Below are positions 45,985-56,661 of a stretch of 64,000 nucleotides of DNA, piece after piece. Numbering within the stretch: position 1 is the first letter of the stretch; each line of letters opens with the position of its first letter. The stretch is from Nymphalis io. Lineage: Eukaryota > Arthropoda > Insecta > Lepidoptera > Nymphalidae. A model generated the notes under the pieces. The model was not told where the DNA came from. It searched no databases and saw nothing but the letters and a program-made list of their open reading frames with translations. Location of the stretch: positions 14,021,001-14,085,000 of the forward strand of contig NC_065891.1 of the NCBI RefSeq assembly GCF_905147045.1, written 5' to 3'. A program made the position numbers and the translations under genes.

Positions 45985-46770
45985 TTTAAAGTGTGTCGTT
46001 AATGAAGTAGTTTTTATAAAATTCAAAGTATAATTATAAACGAATACTAATTCGATTAAAAAAGACACTATTATTAATCAATCAAATATGTCAGGCTCAA
46101 ATTCAAAACTAATATTAAACATAAAAATACTAATTTATACTTTAAGTAAATGGTTTTACTCAAATATGCCTGCCTTATTATATAAAATTTGGTATGAATC
46201 AAGCTTAAGCCCCAAGGATATAGGCCACCTGTCGCTAATACAAAGCCGCCGGCGAAAACTAGCAGAGTAACTAGTGGGTTTAAATTTATATTTTAATAAG
46301 GCAATAAAATCATTTAACATTCAATTCATGATATTATTATTTTTTTTCACTTTTTTCTAATAAAATGCCTAAGAAATATTAATTTAATACTTTACAGATT
46401 AATTCTTATTACATCCAACTTTGAGTTATCGTTCACCATCCTTTTAAAATGTCAATCCCTTTTTCTTTTATCATCTTTTGGATACTTTTCAATTATCACT
46501 TTTCATGTAGTTAAAAAAAGAAGAATAAATATTTTGTATTCTTATGAATGTAATGACTATCTTATAACATCGTTACATCTGCATGCTTTTTACATTGGCT
46601 CGCTCGCCCTTTATGGCCGTATAATTGATGAGCGGTAAACACAAAGCACAAAGCTTCAACCAGTAAAAAGTAAAAGTTAACCAAAGCTTGTTTCTTCTTG
46701 TTTCAGATTCAGAACGAGAACCTTAATAAAAATAAAAATAAAAAATTACTACGCCGAAGTGAAGTAATAA
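45985..46770. other. Intergenic with repeat scraps
   Basis: A scrap of the dispersed repeat noted at 25579 (AGCCGCCGGCGAAAACTAGC at about 46243-46262) and a SINE-B scrap at about 46590-46650 on minus. No gene is recognised. Confidence 0.35.
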
Positions 46771-46953
46771 TAAAAAACGAAATACAGAAAAGGGTCGACC
46801 ATCTTCGTCCGGAGCATCGTTTAGCACCGGGTTACTCATGAATATGACATCAGCGGTCCTGGACTGACCCAATATTGATTTATGTGCCGGTGATCCATCA
46901 TACTTGATAAACGTACCCCCCGCAAACATTCTGTGTATACATACACATACCAA
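46771..46953 (-). other. Unrecognised minus-strand ORF upstream of TMTC
   Basis: A minus-strand frame begins near 46953 and has a mixed, non-repetitive composition between about 46935 and 46780 (GGTFIKYDGSPAHKSILGQ, then DDAPDEDG-like acidic residues). After that it runs into AT-rich sequence. It ends about 140 bases upstream of the TMTC start codon and points away from it. It could be a short exon of a divergent neighbour, an untranslated part of the TMTC promoter region, or chance. I recognise no domain. Confidence 0.15.
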
Positions 46954-47092
46954 TAACTTCTGCCACTGACCAAAGGAAGTTTTGCCGTAGCACGAAATTG
47001 ATATGATAAGTCGAATTTTAAATCGCTGTTTTTGTAAATTATTTCACGTTAAAGTTTTCTTGTGATAATTCAAAAATGTTATAAGTGCCAAT

Positions 47093-47382
47093 ATGCGACG
47101 TCGGCCGTTACCTGTTCGTGAATCGAGTTCGAAATCGTGGTGTAGTTTGTGTGAAAATGAGTGGGCAATATACGCACTTGTAGCGTCAGTGGGTGCCTTG
47201 ACGTATTCGAATAGCTTGAACGGTGAATTCGTACACGATGACATACCCGCTATCGTGACGAACGGTGACGTGACGGGCGCGAATCCAGTACTGAGGATAT
47301 TTGAAAATGATTTCTGGGGCACGCCGATGTCTGATCCTGGCAGTCACAAATCATATCGACCGCTGACTACACTGACGTTTAG
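47093..47382 (+). CDS. TMTC-family O-mannosyltransferase, first coding exon (partial gene)
   Basis: TMTC proteins are ER multi-pass GT-C-type enzymes with C-terminal TPR repeats. They O-mannosylate cadherin-type proteins in the lumen. Seen here: ATG at 47093, a basic N-terminus (residues 1-9), transmembrane segment 1 at about residues 24-42 (WAIYALVASVGALTYSNSL), then the first luminal loop. The loop has FVHDD (residues 46-50, the acidic pair expected at the catalytic site), NDFWG (72-76) and SHKSYRPLTTLTF (84-96), the diagnostic TMTC motifs. Coding stops inside codon 97 at AG|GTACGT, a good donor, leaving a phase-2 intron. The family is usually about 700-950 residues, so most of the protein is encoded outside the window. 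A mini-ORF (ATG TTA TAA, 47076-47084) precedes the start. Motifs look closest to TMTC1/TMTC2; the paralogue is not settled. Confidence 0.9.
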
Positions 47383-47388
47383 GTACGT
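47383..47388 (+). other. Splice donor of TMTC exon 1
   Basis: GTACGT follows ...TTTAG and fits a U2-type donor. The retained AG begins an arginine codon, as expected from the conserved TFR in the family. Confidence 0.8.
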
Positions 47389-48224
47389 ACATTGTAGTAT
47401 ATGATTCTTTTGTTTAAAATAAAAGTCATATGTTTATTTTTAATGCTTTAATGTTATATAATATATACAACTATAAACATATTAAAATAAATAATTTATT
47501 CTTATAGATATATATTTAAACATACAAGATATCATACTAAGACCTAGTAACTCGCTATTACTGTGTTCGGATTTATAAATTCAATATATATGATCATGAG
47601 GGTCCTTTGAAATGCCAAACAGTATGATTCGAATCGGGAACCAGAATTATATACGAAGAACTCACATCCTCAGAAGCCCAATCAGGTGAAAGGCTTTTAC
47701 TATTGTAATGCGACCAAAAATATATCATTTCATATTATTATTATTAACTGTATTGGTTCTTCATTTTTGGTACTCGTATTTCCAAGAAATTAATATTTGT
47801 AATTTGTTAATATTATAAATTGAAAATCTATATATGTTATGAAGAACGTATAACTTTTCTTATTTTATTCTACATTCCTATTAATGACAAAAGTATTCAA
47901 ATTGGTAGATCACAGGTGTTTGTACTTTTTACTTTAGTCGCTTAACATCAGTTAAATTAGGATGAGACCATTTTGCGAGATGTAAATGTATTGCATACTA
48001 TCATAGCTTTACATTTTATTTATCACTTATATGTTGATATCATAAAAAAAACTAAATAACAAAATAAGTTTAAAGACTGGAACCCGAATGCAGAGAAAAT
48101 CGCACTTTGACAAGTACAACACAGGAAATATTATTATTGTCTTAAATTTTAATCAACCAACTATTTCATATCATATAATGCGTAGACAACTTATACATTT
48201 CAAACACACATACCTAGGTATAGG

Positions 48225-48230
<6 letters not shown>
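47389..48230. other. Start of probable TMTC intron 1
   Basis: AT-rich with no recognisable coding segment. The whole region to the window end is likely intronic because no TMTC exon 2 could be found. Confidence 0.5.

Positions 48231-48294
<64 letters not shown>
48231..48294. repeat. (TA)n microsatellite
   Basis: About 32 TA units preceded by TATAGGTATGTG. Two apparent 90-100-codon frames across it, rich in Tyr-Ile pairs, are products of the repeat and not genes. Confidence 0.95.
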
Positions 48295-48297
<3 letters not shown>

Positions 48298-48984
48298 TTT
48301 CTTAGTATTATTGCATCCAATGCCAAAGAAAGGATTTTTTCTACTTTGTATTGTTACCAACTCTGAAACCATTTTGAAAATTAAGCTTGTTTTATTATTT
48401 ATACTATAATTACTAATATCTATCAAAAGTGTGTGCGAATTGAGTTTACACACAATCTGTTTATTCACTTTTAAAAAATGGTTAAAAGTAAATAATGTTG
48501 GTGTCCACGGCGACATGTATATTATAAAATCGATACAAGATTAAACATAAATGTAATTAACTTCTCTATTGTAAAAGTTACAAAGTACAACTACAACACA
48601 AGTGCTATTGTGGTTATAATAGAGTTTTATAAGTACTTAAGAGCTAATTATGCAAGTTATTATAATTAACAATTTCTACATTATTTAGTTCCGAGTAAAT
48701 CTAATAAAACGCGCATAAAATGTGGTTTCTCTCGAGTGCAACATTTTTAGCTGTATTTATTACTTTTTAGTTTTATAAGATTTTTTATTATATTTACAAA
48801 TAAAGAACGTTGAAGTATGTGTATTTAGATTCGTAAGCTGTGTTTTATTTTATATGAAAATATATAAATAAATAGTAAGAACGTTTTTTTCTGTATAGGT
48901 TGGATTAAATCCAATACAGAACTTTTGTGAGTTGAAACAATATAATTACCTGAAGGTTGTTACATCATCATGCAAGTTACTACC

Positions 48985-49085
48985 ATTGGCCAATGGTAAG
49001 GCTTTGTGTTGACCCAACCAGCCACTATTCAACCACATAATGTAAAAACTACAAAGTAAATGAGCCAGTGTAATTAAAAATTTAA
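48985..49085 (+). repeat. Old SINE-B, 5' portion (split by SINE-A)
   Basis: CCAATGGTAAGGCTTTGTGT, CCAGCCACTATTCAACCACA and AATGAGCCAGTGTAATTA follow SINE-B order. The copy resumes at 49323. Confidence 0.55.
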
Positions 49086-49087
49086 AA

Positions 49088-49322
49088 AAAAATCTTATAA
49101 ATGTTCCACTACTGAGCTACGGCCTCCTACTTTTTGGGGAAGATTTGAGCTCACTTTCAATACGCTGCTCCTGGTGGATACACATGGCAGTTTTTTTTCA
49201 TGATGTTTTCTTTCACTTCTGAGTATGTAATGAATTAAAGATATAGTTCGGTGGTTCTTGCCCGGATTTGGACTGGGAATCATCGGTTAAGATTCTCGTC
49301 TTCTAATCACTGAGTCATAATG
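49088..49322 (-). repeat. SINE-A, diverged, nested in SINE-B
   Basis: TATAAATGTTCCACTACTGA, CACATGGCAG, TTCATGATGTTTTCTTTCAC and the head ATCATCGGTTAAGATTCTCG, AATCACTGAGTCATAATGG on plus. The Gly-Gly-Trp region has a deletion. Confidence 0.8.
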
Positions 49323-49410
49323 GCATATTGTGATTATAGCTACATGTAATACACGGTGTAAGGAATGGTTTTTACTTCCTTCAGTGTGACTTACTATCAA
49401 CTGGTCTTTT
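49323..49410 (+). repeat. Old SINE-B, 3' portion (split by SINE-A)
   Basis: GTGTAAGGAATGGTTTTTAC then TTCAGTGTGACTTACTATCA and ACTGGTC continue the SINE-B of 48985-49085. Confidence 0.5.
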
Positions 49411-49592
49411 AGCACAGCCACAAATATCTTTCTAAAATAACTAAAAAAAACTACGAGTATAGTGTATAATTATATCCGAAAATTATAAATGGTCTCTTGT
49501 TCTTTTAGGATAATTCATTAGTTACCTCTATATATAAATTACATGATATATATATACATATACACTACCAAAACTAGTAAAACTAAAAATCA

Positions 49593-49640
49593 GTGTGGTG
49601 AAATAACGCCTCCATGCTGCTCCAATGCGGTTTGGTGCCT
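49593..49640 (-). repeat. SINE-A scrap
   Basis: GTGTGGTGAAATAACGCCTC then CATGCTGCTCCAATGCGGTT and TGGTG on plus match the SINE-A middle. The GC-rich tract after it (to about 49740) is unassigned. Confidence 0.5.
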
Positions 49641-49921
49641 ACACAAGTCACAAACACGACGCGTACAGGACACTCAGGAGCTTGTCCAGGTAGGAGCAAT
49701 CTTTCATTAACGTGGTTCACCACATCCAGCCATCCAATAAAATATAATATTAAATGAAAATCCGGGACTAATAACATTTGCCATTTTATTATTTATGCAT
49801 TATTATATAAATTAATTATAAATAAATTATTATTATATAATTATTTATAAACTTAAGTTGTTATAAAAATATTCATTACAGTCTATCAATCATCATTACA
49901 TAGAACTGTTTATTTTTGAAA

Positions 49922-50223
49922 GTATAGTAACAGCCTGTAAATGTCCCACTGCTGGGCTAAGGCCTCCTCTCCCTATTTGAGGAGAAGGTTTGGAGCTTAT
50001 TCCACCACGCTGCTCCAATGCGGGTTGGTGGAATACACATGTGGCAGAATTTCGATGAAATTAGACACATGCAGGTTTCCTCACGATGTTTTCCTTCACC
50101 GAAAAGCACGAGATGACTTATAAACAGAAATTAAGCACATGAAAATTCAGAGGTGCTTGCCCGGGTTCGAACCCACGTTCATCGGTTAAGATTCACGCGT
50201 TCGAACCACTGGGCCATCTCGGC
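49922..50223 (-). repeat. SINE-A, full length, with perfect 12-bp TSD
   Basis: From AACAGCCTGTAAATGTCCCA (plus) through GAAATTAGACACATGCAGGT and GGTGCTTGCCCGGGTTCGAA to the head ACTGGGCCATCTCGG. The exact repeat TTATTTTTGAAA lies at 49910-49921 and 50224-50235. It is close in sequence to the copies at 10863 and 14421, so it is among the younger insertions. It lies in the probable TMTC intron 1. Confidence 0.95.
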
Positions 50224-50336
50224 TTATTTTTGAAACATCAATATAAATTCATTTCCGTTATAATTACGAGACGCCTGACGAGAACAAATACTTAAGACGA
50301 GATAGCCTTATTTATAGAACACTTGGCATTTACATA

Positions 50337-50485
50337 CAAGTTTCCACTTGCTCGATTTGTATTCATAATTTATCTCGTGCTCAGTTGTGAAGGAAATTTA
50401 CAAATATAGTAAAATATATCCTGCCATGTATATCAACTGTCCTGCTTGGAACGGTGTTGCGGATTATGATCCAAGCTTTCTTCGT
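50337..50485 (+). repeat. SINE-A, degraded
   Basis: CATAATTTATCTCGTGCTCA, GTTGTGAAGGAAATT, CCTGCCATGTATATCAACTG and TTGGAACGGTGTTGCGGATT keep SINE-A order with heavy decay. Confidence 0.55.
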
Positions 50486-50487
50486 AA

Positions 50488-50530
50488 TACCGGACTGGGC
50501 AAACCCACTCCTGTTTTGCCCAGTCTGGTA
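50488..50530. repeat. Hairpin, 16-bp arms with one G-T mismatch
   Basis: TACCGGACTGGGCAAA (50488-50503) pairs with TTTGCCCAGTCTGGTA (50515-50530). It abuts the degraded SINE-A before it. Confidence 0.8.
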
Positions 50531-52773
50531 ATTAATTCCTTACTATGATAAATAAGATTGGATTGCAAATTCTATTATGTTATTCCCTTACTCATTCATA
50601 GTTCGATTTGGGTGTAATCTCGTTCGTAGTATTGGCTAATCTCCGTTGATAATGTCCACCGCATACGAAATTAGAAAGATCATCCTAGCTGATCATAATG
50701 TCTTATTTAAATTATTGTTATAGTTTTTTTTAATTCGCAAATTACTGATTACTTATGTTACATAGCATATATACACTACATAACCTCATTCGAAATAGTT
50801 ATTACTAAATTAATAGTAAATTTCGAATAATGGTGTTCGATCGATTTGATATTATATAGCTTTATCTATATTTGTAAGGACCCTCAATGGATAAAAACTC
50901 TGAAGCTATTTTTCTCTAGCTTGGGAATTTTCAATCGAATATAAAAATATTATTCAACAAAATATTTCTATGGATCCAAACATAATACGATACCATATCC
51001 AATATGTCAGAGTTTTTGCGGATTACAACTATCGAATTCGCTTTTGTAGCAGCTCCACTCTCGATATGATGTTTAATATAAGAGAAAGGCTACATTGGGT
51101 GAACAGACAGCCATTTCAGTTCTAAAACAAAGGATCAAACAATAATGAGCTTTAACACTTCATTATAAAGTAGCTGTTTCTTTACTCAAATGTAAAATTA
51201 ACTCAGGCATGTATGTTAAAGATTTTTTTTGCGCGAGAAACGGAAATGGGACATGTGATATGCAAATTTAGATATATTTTTATAGGTTACAGATAATACG
51301 AGGGTGTGGGGACGTGAATGGCGCAAAACCGATTTGTTATTTTCCCTCCGTGTCAGTACATCAGAGTTCATTTTGCGATAATGATGTTCTGTCTTGTCTA
51401 TTTGTTATGATTGGTATTGGTAGTAATGCTATCTGTGTCGTAAAGTTGAAGAATTTTTTGTTCTGTTTGAACAAGCTAATCTAAGAATCTATTAGTTCTA
51501 TTTGAAAAAAATATTTGCATTAGGTAGTCCATTTTATTAAGCGATTATTGCGTTCATGTGGATAATTTTTTTTAAATACAATTTGCCAAATATTTTTTTA
51601 CCGCCGTAAAAAAATATTTGCCACTGGTTCAACTATCCCGTATTGGTACAGCGTAGTAAAATAGATATCTTCTTAAGAGGAGCTTGTTGGGCTACCCAGC
51701 ACTGGAATATTTAATATAATTATTTATCTACATGATAAGTTTTACATGCTTAAATCATATACTTAATACATATATTAAATCTTATTTGTAACAACTCCTT
51801 TGAAGGCGTTGGTATCAAGCGATGTAAAATGAGCTTTGAGTGAAACGTAATTTCAACTTAAATACCCTATGGTTGTTTAGTAAGATGAATAGCAACAATT
51901 TAAGAAAGGTGTACGAGGTAAAATTCTATTTTCGGCGAATTTTTCCTTTTGAAATAAAACCTTTTTCGTTTGAAATAACACGAAGACTAAATTTATCATA
52001 ATAATAATTAAGTCTATGGTTACCGTGTGAATACACGCAGATAAATAGACAATCACGAAAACATTTCGTGTATTGACAGGGGTTATTTTATTATATTTAG
52101 GTTTTGATATTTATATTTTTACCGGTGGATGGCTTCTAGTTTGTAGGATGAGTTAGTGTAATAAAAGATAACATCTTGTCCCATTTGACGATGTACGAAG
52201 TTGTTTCTTAGTCATAGTCTATGCTGTTTTATTTGCAATTATAACCAATCAGCAAAATAAAATATAAACATATTATATTATTCAGTTCTTTGTACACTAA
52301 CAACAAAAAATGTACTATTTTATAACATATACCTAATATACTATTTCACAAATTATACGGCCATATTTACTCTTTAAAAAGTGGCAAGTTTATTTTCTCA
52401 CTCACATCCGCTAAAAGTTGGCCGAATATGACCAGTCATTAGTCTAGCACATTTAGACACTCGTAAAATCAGCAGCATTTTATTCAAAAAATCCAGATTA
52501 TTATGTTTAAAAAAAGTTGAAGTTATAAATTTTCATAAAATATTTAACACAGGTTTGGTCATTGACGGTTTTTATCACTTAAAGACAAAATAGCATCGAT
52601 ATAGACACGTCACTTATAATAAAAGAAAACCATAAATTAAATTTTCAATTTTAAAGCAGAAATTTCTAATATTTTATGACTCTATTGAAATCTCATTTGA
52701 TGGAAAGCAATAAAATTGACAAAAACTTCACTTGGCTAAGCATAATCATCGACAAACCGACTTCGTCAGATTC
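50531..52773. other. Intronic/intergenic, few scraps
   Basis: A SINE-D 3' scrap is possible at about 50610-50665 (GTATTGGCTAATCTCCGTTG). A decayed SINE-A is at 51625-51712 (CCCGTATTGGTACAGCGTAG, CCCAGCACTGGAATATT). No coding exon is recognised. Confidence 0.4.
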
Positions 52774-53040
52774 ACTTGTGCAATCTCGCCTGGGTAGGTA
52801 CCACCCACTCATCAGATATTCTACCGCAAAACAGCAGTAATTAGTATTGTTGTGTTCCGGTTTAAAGGTTGAGTGAGTCAGGGTAATTATAGGCACAAGG
52901 GACATAACATCTTTGTTCCCAAGGTTGGTGGAGCATTGGTGATGCAGGCGATGGTTAACATTTCTTAAAATGCTAATGTCTATGGGCGTTGGTGACCACT
53001 AACCATCAGGTGGCCCATATGCTCGTCCGCCTTAAAAAAA
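52774..53040 (+). repeat. SINE-B, slightly 5'-truncated
   Basis: CTTGTGCAATCTCGCCTGGG, CACTCATCAGATATTCTACC, AACATCTTTGTTCCCAAGGT, GGCCCATATGCTCGTCCGCC and a terminal A run at 53033-53039. Confidence 0.9.
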
Positions 53041-54384
53041 TCAACATTATGTCAAGACTTAATAAAGAGTAAGCTTAAAATTATTTAATATTCAAGTATT
53101 ACATAAAAATTTGTACTGAAATGGACCTTATACTGAACGAATAACGTTCACTTCACGCTACGAAGGTAGATATTGCACAAAAAACTACAAAACACAAGTG
53201 TAAGGAAGTAGGTCACAGAGATTCTCAAGACAATGGCTGTGAAGCGCTCTGTGATAAACGACACGGTGATGAGTAGGTGGAAAACCCTTGGAAATTAAAT
53301 GTGTTCCCATGATAAATGAGCACTTCTGCAGGAAGACATGCTTCTTTATTTAATTTACTTAAATTTTAAAAAGATAGTACGTGCATATTGTAGAATATTT
53401 CAATGGATTTGTTGGAAGTTAAAAATATCTTTGGCAGTATTAATATTACTCTTTTGCAATCAATATATTTTTTTAATTATGGTTATACTTTAAATATAAT
53501 ATTAATTGCAATGTTTTCACACACATATATAATAGAAGTAATTGCTCAATAATGGTATACTTTCGTGCTAATAATGTTATCGTGTGTTCAACCTTATTAA
53601 CATGAAATAATATTCTTATAAATACAAGATTGACACGTTTTATTTTCGAAAAGTTCTATTTTTTAAATGTTTAAAACTTATTTAGAGATTGATCTTGTTT
53701 TACGAATATTTCTATGTATGTAAATATAAGATTATTTAGTAATCTAATTTGTTATTTAAACTAAAGAGCAGCATACTAACTTAAATAGGTTTATCGAAAC
53801 AGTAGTCGTTATTAGGCGATGGCTTTGATGATGAACAATATCACATTTTATCAAATAATTTAGTAAATTTAGGTATAGATTTACATACGTCAAACAAACT
53901 GAAACCGAATATTAATCAAATATAGCCATCTATGTGAGATTTCGATAACAGATGTGTTATTACTAAGCAACGTCATAGTTACGTCAATGATGTTTTTTAC
54001 TTCCGATAGCAATAATGGTTTTTATTAGCTGATGTTTCGTGATTCGTGACGAATGCAAGCTATTTGCCAACAGGAATGAGTTATAGTGGGAATCGCAATG
54101 CGGTAAGAGGCAACACGCAACATTGACGCTAACACTGCGTACTTCTGTCTGAGCTCGTCTGACTTCTCAAGACTGTAATTGCTCAATTCAATTACATAAA
54201 TATAAAATTAAATTGTTGCCTCCGTTCTTTTCGGTAAAATACCAAGGAGTTGCCTATACTTGAATTGCCACTAAACAAATATATTTGCTATTATTAATAT
54301 TAATATACTTTTTATTAATATGAAAAAATGCAAGAAACGAATGATTGCTGGCTCTCGTGTAAGAATATTTAAAACGTGTAACCA
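53041..54384. other. Intronic/intergenic, nothing recognised
   Basis: AT-rich. No repeat copy or exon is recognised. Confidence 0.4.
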
Positions 54385-54490
54385 CTTCATTTCTTGCTGA
54401 TTGTTCTCGGTAGATTCTGAATGTCGAGCCGGCAGTAATGCTGGAAAATTCAAAAGTACTTGTAAAAGTCTATTTAAATAAAAAAATACT
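54385..54490 (+). repeat. LINE 3'-end fragment
   Basis: ATTTCTTGCTGATTGTTCTC, GGTAGATTCTGAATGTCGAG, CCGGCAGTAATGCTGG, AATTCAAAAGTACTTGTAAA and TCTATTTAAATAAAAAAA follow the LINE 3' repeat of 30505. Confidence 0.65.
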
Positions 54491-54507
54491 ACTGACAAAC
54501 ATGTTTT

Positions 54508-54650
54508 CCAGTTTGCATGGTGAGTGAACCAGTGTAACTACACGAACAAAGGACATAACATCTAAGTTGTTAAGTTTTTCGATAGCGACCACTTATCATC
54601 AGATAGCCTTAATAAATAGAGCCGTCCGCCTCCTTATTATACAAAATTCT
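54508..54650 (+). repeat. SINE-B 3' half, diverged
   Basis: GGTGAGTGAACCAGTGTAAC, AAAGGACATAACATCTAAGT, GCGACCACTTATCATCAGAT and CGTCCGCCTCCTTATTATAC. It starts right after the LINE 3' fragment. Confidence 0.65.
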
Positions 54651-55029
54651 CGAATCATTGGATTTAAATATTAATTAAAAATATACCAATAAAATCCTCA
54701 CAATAGTTTTCATTCAAAATTTAACGATATTTACAAACTCGTAAATGTTAAATTTTTGTTCCAATATTCTTATTTTATATTAAGCATTCCGTTCGTTTTC
54801 AAAGAGAATATTTTGAATATAACTTTGTTCCTACAAGGAACATAATATTTAGAAGAACGTGCATAATTATATTTGAACACAGTTATTGCCCAAAACATAG
54901 TTCGTCAATATATATATTTTTATAAAATTGCTTGGCAGATTTGCCGCCTTTTGGTAACTGGCCACCACCACCCATTGACTGTAAAAAATAGGATATATAT
55001 AAAATATAATATCTAATAAGTGCTTTTAC
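54651..55029. other. AT-rich spacer with a SINE-B scrap
   Basis: A SINE-B-like scrap at about 54945-54985 (GCCGCCTTTTGGTAACTGGC). Nothing else is seen. Confidence 0.4.
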
Positions 55030-55263
55030 AAATAATATCCTGGGACATTATTCACACAAAATAAACAGAGCTTGTACTATGGAAACCAGACAAATGATAT
55101 ACTACATATATTAGTTTTCTTTTGTAAATACATACTGATATAGATAATTAAACGCAGACTCGGGACAAACAGACATGTTCATGCACACAAATGTCTGTCC
55201 TGGGTGGGAATCGATTCCACATCCTTCGGCGTGAAAGTATCTACCAACCAAGCTAACCGGCCC
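55030..55263 (-). repeat. SINE-C, near full length
   Basis: Inverse of 735-995. AATATCCTGGGACATTATTC, GAGCTTGTACTATGGAAACC, ACAGACATGTTCATGCACAC, TGTCCTGGGTGGGAATCGAT and CTACCAACCAAGCTAACCGG on plus. A 66-codon minus frame within it is not a gene. Confidence 0.8.
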
Positions 55264-55995
55264 GTCATCGAAATAAAGATTATTTCGATTTTGTTTGTGA
55301 AAACATACCATGAACTATCTCAAATATATATATTTTATAATTTGCCAACACATAAATTACCACTTAGAATTGGTTAAATCAGTTAACAGTAGAACTTAAT
55401 GAGTTGAGCACTTATCACGGATACATGTGAAGAGAAATAAAATATGTTCGTAAAGGATTCTTTCAAAACTTGCAAACGCCTGTCCACAGATAAAATATCC
55501 GATTCCATACATTATATTAAACTAAGGAATCAAATAAAAATTATAATTCGTAAAATATTTTAATGTTGAAAAATTTGCCAGGAGAGGTGAAATATGCGAA
55601 TCGCAATGCGGTATGAGGTCACACGCGACCGTGACACTGCGGGTTTCCGACTGACTCTGAGGTTTTTCGCTCTAATTACTTCAACGCATTTATTAGTGGA
55701 GCAACACTTTCAGCATATAACTTCCAATACCTGCCTCACTTGTGAATATAATTGATATCAAGTTATTTCAGCTAATGGTTTATTTATTTAGAAGGGTTTT
55801 GATACTTGAACGATTACAATTAAAATTGGCACATAATATATGTTTTTTTTTTTTGGAAATATTTTAAATGTTATATGTTTTATTGTAACTCACTCATTGT
55901 AGGCTAGTTTTTTTATTCATCAATCTAAGTTAAGTAATAAATTTTTCTTATATGCCTACATTTTTAGTACAATCAGAGAGCCAACAATAGAAACT
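55264..55995. other. Intronic/intergenic, nothing recognised
   Basis: AT-rich. No exon or repeat copy is recognised. Confidence 0.4.
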
Positions 55996-56100
55996 GTAAC
56001 GGTCTGTAAATGTTCCACTGCTGCGCAAACATCTCATGATAAGGCGTAAGTTTATTTGACTATTCCCTCACGGTACTCCACTGTGGGTTCGTGGATATAT
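55996..56100 (-). repeat. SINE-A 3' half, degraded
   Basis: TGTAACGGTCTGTAAATGTT, CCACTGCTGCGCAAACATCT and GTACTCCACTGTGGGTTCGT on plus. Confidence 0.55.
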
Positions 56101-56210
56101 TTACAAAAATAAAGATCATATAAACATATGTATAATATGAAAAATATAACAAACTTTATCTCTTTACAATATTAGTATGATTATTGTAATATTTTTATAA
56201 CAAAGTAATT

Positions 56211-56385
56211 TCTGTCCGCGACTTCGCCCACGTGTGAGGAGGGAAGAGTTATTAGGAATAAAATATTATAAGAAAAAAATGTGCGTACTACTTGTAACAA
56301 ATAGCCTTATTCTTCTAAGCATGCTTAATACCAAATTTTAACAAAATCAGTTTATTAGTTTAGTCGTGAAAGCGTAACAGAAGTA
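56211..56385. repeat. Fragment of a dispersed 'GCGACTTCGCC' repeat
   Basis: CTGTCCGCGACTTCGCCCAC at its start, then a body ending CAGTTTATTAGTTTAGTCGT and GAAAGCGTAACAGA. The phrases recall a common dispersed lepidopteran repeat related to 25579; the class is not determined. Confidence 0.4.
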
Positions 56386-56390
56386 AAGTA

Positions 56391-56661
56391 CTGGTGGTAA
56401 GGCTTTGTGTAAGCTCGTCTGGGTAGGTACCACCCAATCATCAGATATTCTACCTCAAAACAGCAGTACTTGATATTGTTGTGTTATAGTTTTAAGGATG
56501 AGTAAGCCAGTGTAAGTACAGGCACAAGGGAGATAAAATCTTAGTTCCCTAGGTGCGCCATCAACCTTGGTTATGTAAGCGATGGTTGACATTTCCAGTT
56601 GGTGACCACTTACCATCAGGTAGCCCATATGCTCGTCCGCCTTCCTGTTCTTTAAAAAAAA
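56391..56661 (+). repeat. SINE-B, near full length
   Basis: TACTGGTGGTAAGGCTTTGT, GGTAGGTACCACCCAATCAT, GATGGTTGACATTTCCAGTT, GCCCATATGCTCGTCCGCCT and a terminal A run. About 25 bases are lost around ACATTTC|CAGTTGG. Confidence 0.88.

Noticed and set aside
48088..48516. Two long frames (92 and 100 codons) rich in Tyr-Ile pairs
   Set aside because: They read through the (TA)n microsatellite at 48231-48294, which lacks stops in some frames. They are not genes.
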